DNA from: Thozetella sp. PMI_491
Taxonomy: Eukaryota; Ascomycota; Sordariomycetes; Chaetosphaeriales; Chaetosphaeriaceae
DNA: 64,000 nt
Assembly: GCA_021432635.1 (NCBI GenBank)
Contig: MU270115.1
Coordinates: 129,513 to 193,512 of the forward strand
Reading direction: 5' to 3'
Shown here: positions 43,964 to 55,000 of the stretch, in pieces
Layout: every line of letters begins with the position of its first letter
Position numbering within the stretch: position 1 is the stretch's first letter
Program-made: the position numbers and the translations under genes
The notes under the pieces: generated by a model
Told to the model about the DNA's origin: nothing
The model's database searches: none
Seen by the model: the letters and a program-made list of their open reading frames with translations, nothing else

Positions 43964-45500
43964 TTTTGGAACCGTAGGCGGTATATGCCACAACGCTAGA
44001 GACAGTTGGGGTAAGCTGAGAGAGTTGAAGGGGTCCTCGTTTGAGAGGGCTGGAAATGACTCCCGCTAATCCAAGTGCCAGCACGGCCTCCATGGAAATA
44101 GTTCCTAGGGGTGTTCCGGGTATTAATCCAGAAGAGTCTCCTCGATCTTCCTTCCGCATTTGGTGAAGCTCACGAAGCTAACCCTGTACCACCACCTCGG
44201 GCAGTGGGATAGTCTCGAACGATCCTCGGTGGTGTCCCGGTAGGGTGAATAAAGAATTGTAAACTGGATTCCGTGTAGTGGCCCAAACTAGGTTGCTTCA
44301 TGCAATCATGTTAGGATCCACCGAGATGACGAGCAGTACGCTAGCCTTGTGCTCAATTCATCAGATCTTATCCCGTACATATAATCCTGCTATTTCTTCT
44401 TCCTTTATGGCATCTAAATGTAAGGGAAATAACGCGGGTTCTAGGCCAACTTCAATGCTCATGACCATAATATTTTATCTGCCTAAACATATCACAAAGT
44501 TGTCTAGATTTTGAGCGTAGCTAGCATCTTCCAGGCGTATTTGAGGTATCCACCAACCGGAATCCTCATCCCTGTAGCCCCAAGCTAAAGCCCAGCACAT
44601 TAATCTCATCAGGGATAAGTTTGTTCTATTTCCCATAGGAGGCAAAGCTGTTAGTCTCCTCGAGCTATGATACATCCCCTGACTGGGATTCTCATACAGA
44701 GGCTACCGTTTTTATAGGTCTTGGCGCGAATGTGTTACGCTGATCACGTGACCCCGACATTTACGTTCTATAAAAATTGCCATTTTGAGGTATATCATCT
44801 AGACAGCGAGCTTCTAGAATCATACGATTTTTACTGGAAAAAGTAGAGGAAAAAATAGTTCACCTCGGATCGTTTAGATACCGGGAGCAGTCCAAGCACG
44901 TACCAGGTGAGTTTCCTTTCAGTGTTGTCCGAATGTTTCAGTCTTGACCACTTGGGGCACCTGCGCTAACCTGAAACAATAGGTTGCTCGCGTCCACGGG
45001 TGCTTCAGCATATATCAGTCATCTAGAGGCGAGGTCCACGTGGCCGCTCTCTGTAATTCGGCACCGGAATTATCGCCTGTACCCTCGCCCGATTACGCGC
45101 CGTCTTTGACTTTGGACGAACACTCCACGGCCGGGGAGCGCAATGACGGAATCCATGATCCGGTATCCACATTGACGCCCGAGCTCCGACTTTGCTGACC
45201 TCACCTCTGCACGATGAAGAAACCTGGTCGAGACGCTTCGAAGGTTATAACTGAGTCTGTTCACTTCCATAATAGGGGTCTTAAAACTGACTCTTCGAGC
45301 CTAATCGGTCTATTATTTTGCCGGTCCTTTTGCACAAATTCAGCTCTGCCGAGTGCTCTGAGAAAACAGTTCTGTTTCGATCGACCAGATGAGGTGGCTC
45401 GATGTTTATTGGTGGCTGGTCATGCTAGGAGGCGTGCCCACGGCTGCCGTAAAACGAAACAGCAAGTGCTAACCCACTAGTAGTGGCGAAATGATTCGCC
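43964..45500. other. intergenic; putative leader with intron for the DUF3112-like gene
   Basis: No supported CDS. Plus strand: TATAAAAA at about 44768, then a donor-like CAG/GTGAGT at about 44907, branch GCTAAC and acceptor AATAG at about 44982. These could be a 5'-UTR intron of the gene starting at 45501. TGATCACGTGACC at 44741-44753 contains a CACGTG E-box. An ATG at 45389 opens a short signal-like peptide (MRWLDVYWWLVMLGG) that stops after 27 codons and does not splice convincingly to the gene. Confidence 0.3.
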
Positions 45501-46970
45501 ATGCGTGAGGTTTTGAGTATCCAGCAGCTGGCTAACGACTCTCCGCTAGTCACCGAACGGCTAGAAGCTGAAGCCGCCACTACCTTTACGCAAGGACCTA
45601 AGACAAAAAGCTCCACTGAGGACGTCCTTGTTACCGAGCCAAGGTCCCCTCTGCCGCCACAGGTTATCACCGTGACAGCGGAGCCGATAACAGTAACCGC
45701 ATCTCCATTCACGGTCACAGCTTCCCCTCGGCCAACCACCGTCACTGCTACACCGCAAACTGTGACAGAAGAGCTGGTAACAGTAACTACGTCTCCCTTC
45801 ACAGTCACAGCTTCCCCTCGGCCAACCACAGTCACTGCTACACCGCAAACCGTGACAGCGGAACCCTCTACGGTCACTTTGGTATCATCGGTAACTGTCA
45901 GTCTTCCGAGTCCTAGCATTCCATCGGGCTCGCCGTCTCTAGGGACAACTTTTGGAGGCACATTACCGCCGAGTGGAGCCCAGGCTCGGGTTGATCCTGC
46001 CACGGGACCATTTCTTGGCTCAACGCCCAATAGCGAAATCGATTTACCAGCAACTATTACGTTCCTCGTTCTGTTTGCAGTTGGCGCAATTACGCACATC
46101 TGCATCTATCGATTTAATTCCAAGAGGGGCCATAAGTTTCTCTTGTCGGACTTGGTCTTTGACTTTTGCATGATTCGCACACTTACGTGCATATTCCGTA
46201 TCATCTGGATCTTCCTTCCGGCCCGAGGCGTTATCCTCACAGCGCTGATATTTGAGAATGGAGGGTGAGCTCTACCATAACCGCCCTCTGCATAGCTATG
46301 ATTGGCGAGACTGACTCTGAAGAACAGTGCTGCTGTTCTCTTTGCCGTCAACGTGATCCTGCTCCAACGCATTATCCGATCTATGCATCCTCGATTTGGT
46401 TGGCACCCCGCATTTGGTATACTTGGCGCCGCCTTGGCTCTGTCAGCCCCATTAGTCATCATCGTTAACATTGTCGCGCTCTCGGTCGGCTTTTTCAGCG
46501 TAGAAAACGAAAAGCAACTGCTGACGACAGACACGATACTAAAAGTCGGTGCATCTTGGAACATGATGCTAGCAGCTTTGCCTGCTGTCGCGCTGCTTTT
46601 GGCAAGCTCATTTCCTGGGCCGAAGGTGGAGAGGTTTGGGGCCGGCCCACTTCGGCTCAAAATTACACTCCTGGTCTACTCGTCAATCACGCTCGCGATT
46701 GGAGCAGCAGTACGATTGGCAACATTCATTGACCCAGTACCGTCTGGCACCGAGGACCGTAGCATTATTTTTTGCAGAGCTACCTTTTACGTTACGGGAT
46801 TTTCATTGGAGATACTGGTAGTCTTCTTTTATGCGATTGGGAGGATTGACCTGCGCTTCCATGTTCCAAATGGATCTTCTAAGTATGGAGACTATTCAGC
46901 GAAGTCCCAAGTAGGTTCAGATGTCGAAGACGTGCTACCCAAAATATTATCTCCAAGGCAACGGCAATAA
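45501..46970 (+). CDS. DUF3112-like multispanning membrane protein with Thr/Val repeat N-terminus
   Basis: Model: exon 45501-46264, 63-bp intron 46265-46327 (GTGAGC, acceptor AACAG, phase 2), exon 46328-46970; 468 aa. Splicing yields IFENGGAAVLFAVNVILLQRI, restoring a conserved-looking transmembrane helix. Residues 55-130 are Thr/Val/Pro/Ala-rich with a 30-aa tandem repeat (61-90 and 91-120). The membrane part begins at about 185 (TITFLVLFAVGAITHICIY), continues YRFNSKRGHKFLLSDLVFDFCMIR, and has about seven hydrophobic segments, ending in a hydrophilic tail. The RGHKF and FCM-R motifs are those I associate with fungal DUF3112 proteins, of unknown function. No signal peptide is seen on the repeat domain at this start; an in-frame TGA precedes the ATG. 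Confidence 0.7.
45681..45880 (+). repeat. 90-bp in-frame tandem repeat (2 and a bit copies)
   Basis: Units start at 45681, 45771 and (partial) 45861, each opening GAGC/GAAC and containing CTTCCCCTCGGCCAACCAC and CACCGCAAAC. Because 90 is a multiple of three the repeat adds 30 residues per unit. The two full copies are about 90% alike. Confidence 0.85.
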
Positions 46971-47304
46971 TTTGCAGAGATTACGGCAGGTTTTGATCCT
47001 CGGGATAGTATATAGACACAATGTCGACTCACCCATGACGTATTCATTATGTTGATCCAGGAAAGGTGTGTTCCATGCTAAAGGTTAGCTAGAGCTATCC
47101 CGTCTTTTAATGAACAGTTCGTCGCCTCACCATTATAAAGTTCGGATATTTTGAGAAGAAACAGGAACAGCTTGTTAGTGAGTAGCTCAATTAACGAAGC
47201 CACAGCAGCAATCTTTCGTTAGGCTACTTGTTTTTAACATAAGAAATGTAATATAAAATACCAATAGAGCAGCCTTGTCTTAAGACAGATAAATAGAGCT
47301 ACCT

Positions 47305-47560
47305 AACGTAATCCGTAAGTGGGTGGATCATGCAAGTGGATGGATCACACAGACAAAATCGAGAATTTCTTAGCTCTCTAACAGCATCAATTCTCACTTA
47401 AGTTTTTAACAACTTTCATCTACTTTCTATCATAAATAATTCGATCAGTAAAGCTTTTAATTAATTTTTTTTATAATATTTCCGCACTTTTTCTTTTCTC
47501 GCTTAATAGAATTTTTAAAAAGCCTAAAAAAGTTACCATAAGTTTATTATTGTTATTAAA
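47305..47560 (+). mobile_element. possible truncated Fot1/pogo-type transposon end
   Basis: ACGTAATCCGTAAGTGGG followed by TGGATCATGCAAG and TGGATGGATCAC forms the imperfect subrepeated pattern (GTGG-TGGATCA spaced by about 16 bp) that I associate with terminal inverted repeats of fungal Fot1/pogo elements. It follows a TA dinucleotide, the usual target. An ATG-less AATAATTCGATCAGTAAAGC about 110 bp further resembles the start of a helix-turn-helix transposase. I found no opposite inverted repeat nearby, so at most it is a 5' fragment. Confidence 0.35.
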
Positions 47561-47898
47561 AACCAAATATACGAACCGGTTGTAGATATGTCAAGCGAAC
47601 AAAGTTTTCGGGAATTATACACATGGTTCAGTTCTGCTATTCCTCTATGTTGGTGAGTTGGCATCTTTGTCTACATCGAGTAAGAACAACAAAGTTTTGT
47701 ACATCTGTCGGCTTATTATATTAGATTTACAACAAAAACTCTCAATCTACCGACATTAACCGTGGTCCTTGTTTGTATAGACCACACTAAAAATATAAGA
47801 CCTCCAACCGTCGATGTTCATGTTGGTGCTGCTGTTCTTTTACTCGAGAAACACAGAGCAAAGATTCAGTTCTCACTATTCCAAGACTCGTAGAAACT

Positions 47899-48240
47899 AT
47901 GCATTTCAACACCATGTTTTCTGCCGCTCTTATTACCACCATTCTGTCTCTTGCAGGCAGTGTCATCGGCATAGCCATCACGTTCACATAGTTAAATCCC
48001 CTTGTCAAAATAAGCTCTCGTCGAGCTAGTAACGTTGCATAGACTTTCCAGAGTGCGAAGGCCGCACGTGGGAACGGGGTTTCCGGACTGCTCCATGAAT
48101 AACTACGCCCATTTGGGCCAGGGACTTGGTAGCTGCAATGAATACGTCGGCATCTTCAACAGCAATGGTTATTTCAGTACTATCGCAGCGACCAAAGGTG
48201 TCGACCCAAAGCATCGAAGGTGTCTAGAGTCTGGGGGATA
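47899..48240 (+). pseudogene. possible relic of a small secreted protein
   Basis: An ATG at 47899 opens a good signal peptide (FNTMFSAALITTILSLAG) but the frame stops at about 47991. About 80 bp on, another frame reads DCSMNNYAHLGQGLGSCNEY then GIFNSNGYF and RRCLESGG with three cysteines. The combination of a signal peptide and a separated Cys-containing body suggests a small secreted protein, either with an intron I cannot place or broken. No family recognised. Confidence 0.28.
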
Positions 48241-49366
48241 GGTCGAACTGTTTTTCAAATTCAGCCAAGGGCGTGATCGGCCTTGTTTCTATAGTTCGTA
48301 GAGTTATAAATATTTAGCTTTAAGTTACCGCAACCTAGATACTAAGTTTTAGGTTTTTTTAAGAGCTTCAATGGCTAAAAGCACACTACACTAGATATGG
48401 TAGAAAGGGCTCCAGTACGAATAAATAGAGCAATGGCGGTTGAAAGAAGTGGAACTTGGCACCGAGATCGATGCTATAATTGTGCCAATCGCTCTGACTG
48501 CTACCGTTCATCACAGCTAGTTCAAGTACTATGTATATGCCATCGTAATAAATCTTCTGGATTTACGAATATTTTCGTCCATATGAAATTCGGAGACATG
48601 GTCCTTGATGGCAATAATCAGGACCATATCCCGAGCAATGTGATGGACAAGGAGGTTTAAGATGAGTGTGGGTGGTGGTTAATAACCCTGCCTTCCGAGG
48701 CAGCAATGCTAATGCCTATTCTAGCTGATCATGAAGAATGCCACCGGACACGTGTGGCAGTCCGCGTTATTCAGCGACAGTTGCCTGAAGAGCGAGTACT
48801 TGGGATCGCAGAGGGCATTGGCGTGTGCTTGGAAACGTAGTCGCTCCACGAGCGAGGCGCTTCGCTAAGTCTAACATGAAAACAAGGAAAGAAAAAAGAA
48901 AATGGGTCTCTCGGATACCAGAGAAACGTACAGAGGTCACTTTCAAAGGGTTTACGTAATAAGCAAAGATGAATAAGATGGTCAGGCTAGCTAACTACAG
49001 TTTATATAAGATTACTTTTCATAGTATCCTCTGATTAGCGATACAAGCACTAGGTTACAGCAAGGAGGCACTAACGTTCAGCAGTTCAGCATTTCAGCAC
49101 TTAAAGCTTAGCGGACATTAGGGAGTAGAGTATTGAAAAAAAGAGATTAAGATTGCCATCCACACAGTGACTAGTCTTCATAGGACGTGTGGCATTCATC
49201 GCCCTAGCGTAAATTTTTGCAATGATTATGGAGTACAAAGGTAGAAGAAAACGTGAACGGCTTAACCTCGGTAAAACCGCCAGTCATCAGTTCGAAGGCG
49301 GCGTTGGGCCCGTAGCCAGTTATAATAACACTTTATAATTTCCGTCAATCAGCGTTCAGTCCGCAG

Positions 49367-49455
49367 TCGGGTATGGTGTAACGGTTAACATCAACGATTT
49401 TCAGTGCCAGTGTGCACATTACTCGTTAGCTCCGGGTTCGATTCCCGGTATCCGA
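49367..49455 (+). tRNA. tRNA-Glu (UUC) with an 18-nt intron
   Basis: Acceptor stem TCGGGTA (49367-49373) pairs with TATCCGA (49449-49455), one G-U. D arm GTGT/ACAT closes the loop AACGGTTA. Anticodon stem AACGA (49393-49397) pairs with TCGTT (49423-49427). The loop starts TT, with anticodon TTC at 49400-49402, and after A37 an insertion GTGCCAGTGTGCACATTA (49404-49421) fits the canonical tRNA intron position. T arm CCGGG-TTCGATT-CCCGG is perfect and contains the B box. The A box TGGTGTAACGG is canonical for tRNA-Glu. A T-run (TTTTTT) from about 49464 is a Pol III terminator. The D stem has a weakened G-U pair, but all arms fold. Confidence 0.82.
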
Positions 49456-49463
49456 GAAAATTC

Positions 49464-49470
49464 CCTTTTT
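49464..49470 (+). terminator. Pol III T-run terminator of the tRNA gene
   Basis: A run of T residues about 10 nt after the tRNA 3' end, the usual distance for RNA polymerase III termination. A longer T19 run lies at 49512-49530. Confidence 0.6.
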
Positions 49471-52028
49471 TATTTCCGATCGTATTTTCTCCCGCTACGG
49501 AGTAGGTAGCCTTTTTTTTTTTTTTTTTTTAAAATATAATCGCGTCCTGCCCTGCTGCCGGCTGGCTGCTATCCTATCTAGCTAACGTGGCATCTTCTCT
49601 TCCCCTATATCCCTAATACAACAGGCGCGAAGTTTGCTCAAGCAGGGGCTACTCCCCGGCGTGTGCGCTGTTGTAAGGGGGTGGATCATAGTTGTTTTGG
49701 TTATTTCTCTGCTTGGTTCAGTATCTCGTTAACTTCAGCCTCCACGTTGACCAGTACGCTTGCCGTGACAGGAGAACGAGAAGTTGGTGTTTGCCAAGTG
49801 TGTTGTGGTAAATCGGGGCATAGAAAAATCTGCGAGCCATTGTTCTGACAACCTCTACATTTCTAGTTACATGGGTGGAATCTAGCCCCCGCTAGTAGTC
49901 TTGCACTGTTTTCCGGCATATTTCTATAATGTAGCCTGGTGTCAGGAATTTACGAGACATGTCAAGCGATATAGGTCAAAACGCTACCAAATTAGGGGTC
50001 ATGGCCTCACCAGATCCTAGTCGGTTCATTATAATTTACCGATTTAGAGGTCCAGCCCCGTGGCAGCACAACACAATGGGTTGGGACTGAGACCCTTAGA
50101 GTGTGTGATCTTAGGTCGACGAACTAGGGGATGCTAGTGCACGTGGTAAGTTTATTTATTTTCTACAAAGAAGTCTGCGCAGATAATTCGAGAAGCTTCA
50201 GCCGCTTGTGCACTATAACTCTCAATATCTTCTTCGTGAAATCCCTTTCGACTTCTGACCTGCAAAAAGTCCTGGCCGGGTGAAAGCTGAACTGGCAATG
50301 TTCTTGTGGCCATCCTAGTGCGTCGTCAATGACCCTTAGTTGGCTCAGACTGTAGGCTGCGACACGATATCGACAAGCGACACTAATTTCTATGAGGCAA
50401 CCCTACGCAGGAGCCGTCAGATAGAAGGAAAGAGGCTTATAGTTGTAATAGCAAGTTGCATCGAAGAGACTTGCGGATAAATCGCGGCTAGACTCAGCCG
50501 GGTTGGTACGATTGAATTGACGAATGGCAGCACCGCCTCACTTGTGGCAAAGAAATATCCGCAAATCCTGTATCAAGCAAGCGAGTCTCGTAGACTAAGC
50601 ACCATGTTAAATGTGAAGGTGCTTCGAGTCGTCTTCCAAGCCCGCACGACCTAGATGCGGCGACCCGTAGTGAGAAGGGACGCGATTCAAACCCGAATCA
50701 GTCCAAGCCGAAGAAGCCCAATCAGCTCGAATGCAACTTCGATTAAGAGAAAGCGAGCTTTACAACCAAAGCCAGGCGATCCGTGCTATTAGGAGCGAGG
50801 ATTTCCGTAGGCTGTCGTGTCTACCGCAGAGAATAGCGACGGTACGCAACTGAACCGCTTGCAGGCTGCGCTAGAACGCACTGTCTGGGACGAGATCAGA
50901 TACTCGTATTTTGTTCGGCGCACAATATCGGTATATCGAGTGGATAAGCGCTCAGCTCGTATCATCCCTTCGACTATTCAATGATTTTCAACAGTATTTT
51001 CAGAGGCGCACCAGCCAAGCCTGATTGCCCCACATATGACTGGACGGAAGCTTTGCGCAGCATTGAATTCATCTTACTGGGCTATACCGTGGAGCTCTGC
51101 AAGGGCAATTGCATCGCTGAGGAGGAGGGCGACACTTTTAAACCAAATTCTTCGGCACAGACGGTTTAGCCGCGAGCCTCGCGGCTCTCATTGTGCAGCT
51201 AAGTGCGATATATAGTAATCATCGCTGGAAAGGCAGCGACCGCGATCCGGTGAGTGAAGACTCGTCGGAAACCATTTAGCGATCCACAGGGATGGAGCAG
51301 GCATTTTCGTAGCTGACTCGAGATATGACTACAAGAACAAGGAGGGATCACACTGTCAAGGTTGAAAACCACTTGAAGAAACCCAGGAATATCGGCAGCA
51401 AAGAGCATGGCTTCTCCAATAAGATATGTACTAATGGTACCCGACAGGCGACCGTGTGACACGAAATTTGGTCAATGGAGTTAGTAGAGCGCCTCGAACG
51501 GCATCTGTGCAACTTTTATCGCTTAAAACTTGTTAGTGGTATTGTGTGACTACTATCTACGAAGAAGGAGATCCCGCTGGTTCTGGTATGTCTACTGCTC
51601 TGGAGCCTGCGACCGATGCAGCTAGTGAATTTTTTTTTTTTTTTGAAAAAACCAATTAAATGACTGGCTTTAGATGATTAAGGATAGTTTCACTATATCC
51701 GGTCTTATTCAACAGATATGTATCCTTCAAACTCATAGAGGGTTCGACAGGGTGAGAATAGGTCTCAACACATGTATTACAGATCAAGTAGCTAGCTATA
51801 AGTTAGACTATTTCTTGCTTAAGTTGCAGTATATTACACTACAGTATTTGCCTTAAGACTTCTTATCAGAGAGCACATTTTTCCATATGCAGGTATACTC
51901 CACAGCCTCCAGATAGATAAATTTCGTTAGGCACCCCCCTAGCATCTTCTCTCTGCAGCCACCTGACCCAACCTCAGTACAAACAAACACACAACCTCAG
52001 CATAATAAGAAATGCCAGCTCTCGAGAT
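49471..52028. other. 2.5 kb without supported genes
   Basis: Contains homopolymer runs T19 (49512-49530) and T15 (51630-51644). A plus frame at 49663-49848 ends VCCGKSGHRKICEP, a CCHC-like knuckle reminiscent of the extreme C-terminus of some fungal transposases, but there is no transposase domain upstream. The frame 50981-51169 is unrecognised. This interval separates the tRNA from the 3' end of the PKS gene. Confidence 0.4.
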
Positions 52029-55000
52029 TTACATATGCCATGCTGGATGCTTAATTCCACTCCGACCAGCAACCAACATTGCGAGTGCTAAGAACGTAGA
52101 CCCGCCAACAATTTCAAATACTGCAACCTCGGCTTTAAATTCTTTGGTAATCCACCTGCGCAGCTCGATAGCAAGTAACGAGTCTACACCGTAGGTGTGG
52201 AGCGGACGGTGGATGTCAACCTCGATGTCTTCCATCGCTGAAAGTGATCTTGATAGGCGATCCACAAGCGCCTCAGCGATGATATTTCCGGCTTCCATGA
52301 GCGTCTGTGATTCTGAAACTTGCTTAGCGTAATTAATATCGTCTGTCAGAGCACCTGAATTGGCACCCGAGCTCTCGCCAGCCGCCATATGCCGAAAGAT
52401 GGGCTGGCGGCTGAGATCTACAGCATCTAAACCCGTTCCGCCGCCGGTGCCCAAGCCTATGATGACTTGACCATCTTTGGGACTTGCTACCGGCCGCGAG
52501 GGATTGCAATAGTAGTCAAGTATGGCGAAGAATTGCTGGCGGGTTACAGGGTTTAGGGCGCCATACACCAATACGCGCTTCAAGAGGTCGGGAGTTTCCG
52601 CTAAAAGTCCGTCATCGATCATGGCGCCAAGGTCCAGAGATATCCCCTTTTCACCCTGAGATACGCGTAGTCTCGCCAAGGCATCCTCGAACGTGTTGCC
52701 CGCGTTATAGTTAGTCTGGCCGCGCAGTCCAACCAGCCCTGAGGCCGAGGATAGGAAAACGAAGAAGTCCAGGCCTTTCCCGAGAACTGTGTGGAGATTC
52801 CAGGAACCGATTGTCTTGCAGGCTGCGCCGACGTTGTATGCTTCAAAAGACATGTTTTCGAGCAAATCGTCCTATAATAACAGTTACCAAGTGCACAATG
52901 GTAATCAGGCTGAACCCGGCTTACTCTTCGGACCATTGACCCTTGGATACAGCCCTTTACTGGCGGCATGTCGGCTAGATCTTCCAAGAAAGACTTTTTC
53001 ATGGCCTTCAAATCAGTAACGTCGCACACTGGAGCCTCAGCTCGAACTCCTTGCGACCTTAGCTCAGCAAGAAACTCCTGGGCGACTTTAGTGCGTGGTC
53101 CCGATCGCGAGAGTAGCACCAAATTTCTCGCATTACTGCTGACCATCCACCGTGCAGCGCTTCGGCCTAGACCACCCAGACCGCCCGCAATGACGTAAGT
53201 TGCATCTGGATCGAGGGAAAAGCTGGGTTTAGTCTCTAGTATGGTCGAGACCCGAGACTCCGGAGTTACCTTCATGACCATCTTTCCCGGGATGTTACCA
53301 TCTTGCATGTGGCGGAACACGGTTTCGACTTCGGCGATATCGTAAATATGGAGCGGCCGGGCTGTGTGGAATGTCTTTGTTGCAAAGAGGCTAACCAGTG
53401 TCTTCAAGTCCCGCCTCGCCTCCGCTGGCTTCTCCTTGTGCCAGATTGTTGCATCGAAGCTAATGAAAGACGCGTTCTTCCGGAACGGAAACATAGGAAG
53501 ATTCGAGTTGGCCATGATGTCTCGCTTCCCAATCTCAACAAATCTTCCGTAGGCGGCTAGGCACTGCCATGATGCAACGAGGCCCTCCCCCGAGAGCGAG
53601 TTGATCACCACATCGACACCACGACCCCTAGTTACACGCATGACTCCTCTAGCAAAGGAAGTGTCTCTGCTGTAGAATATGTGATCCTCGGGAATGTTGT
53701 ATTCGTCCATTAGCAACTTCTTCTTCGCTTTCGATCCGACCGTTGCCAGGGGAATAGCCCCAAGATAGAGCGCTATTTGCAGTGCAGCTTGACCAGTTCC
53801 TCCCGCCGCTGCGTGGATCAAGATGGTTTCGCCGTTTTGCAATCGAGCTAGTTCACGAACAACCTCCCATGCAGTGCCGAATTGCGCGGGGATAGCTGCC
53901 GCCTCTTCAAATGTCATATTGTCAGGGATCTTGCATGCCGCAGACGAGTGGCACCGCGCACGTGTGGAAATTGGTGCAATCATGAGGACACGATCCCCTG
54001 GCTGAAGGTCGGAGTTGTCGCCGGCACGCAAAATCACGCCGGAGCATTCGATTCCCAATGTCGTTCCCGGGACCTGGCCAAGGGCAATCAAGCAATCTTT
54101 AAAGTTCATGCCGACGGCATGCGTCTGGATCTCAATCTCTTCTTGCCCTAGAGGCTGCGCAGCCTTCTTGTCCTCAACAAAGTGAAGAGTGTCGAGGAGT
54201 CCCGGCGTCCCAACGGTTAAGGCTAAGGGCGGCGCATCTTTGACAGCTAGCTGTCTAGACTGTCTGGTCAACGACCGAAGCAAGATCTCGTTACCCACTC
54301 CAAAATTCTCGACAACACGTGCTATTTGGAGAGCGCCGTTCTTTTCAACGTACTCCGGTTCGGAAGTTGGGTCGTCCGCGAGATGGTTCCTGAGCAAAAC
54401 AGTGGCAATAGCTCTGAGCTGCTCCTTAGACACCACATCCTCCGCGTCTAGCTGGAGGATGGTAAACCGGTGATCATCGTATTCGTTCCTCACAACCCTG
54501 GAAATTCCATTGGCGATGGCGTATTCCGGTGGCGAGTCGTTTTCACCGCCGCCAGGATTTACCCACAGGATATCTTCTGCACTCACGAGGAACTTCTGCA
54601 GGATGTGGTACTCGTCCTTGGACAAATTGTACAAGAAACGCGTTTCAAGCTCTACGAGCACAACGAATGCGAGGCCTTGTTCCTTAGCTGCTGCTGCGGC
54701 CTGCTCTAGAGAGAAGATTCTGTACTGGAGCTTAGCAGCCACTTCCCTTGTGTAAATCTGTAGGGCATCGACGAGGGCCTGCTGCTCCGTACTTGAAGTA
54801 TCGATGACAAAAGCAACATTTTTAATTCTTCCAGTGTCGATATCAGGTAGCCGAAAATGGGAAACAGTAATAAATAGTTGAGAGTCCATTCCAGGGAGTA
54901 ACACCGAGGTGTCAGAGACGACTGTCCTTGAGGTGGGAAACGACGCTTTCGATGAAACCTCATGTCCCTTAAGTAAGGGAGAGAGCTCAGAATCGTGACT

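Larger units (their letters stand above)
46971..49366. other. gene-poor region with a transposon-end fragment and a secreted-protein relic
   Basis: No intact gene supported. Specific items (47305-47560 and 47899-48240) are listed separately. A plus frame 48397-48660 is open for 87 codons with five cysteines and no recognisable motif or signal peptide. The region around 47200-47560 is AT-rich. Confidence 0.45.

Noticed and set aside
45389-45472. Signal-like peptide as first exon of the DUF3112-like gene
   Set aside because: Available donor and acceptor words give introns of 32-47 nt and hit stops (TAG, TGA) before the 45501 ATG.
49663-49848. CCHC-like end as a transposase gene
   Set aside because: Only the last 15 residues are suggestive; no DDE or HTH domain precedes it and a tRNA gene lies just upstream.
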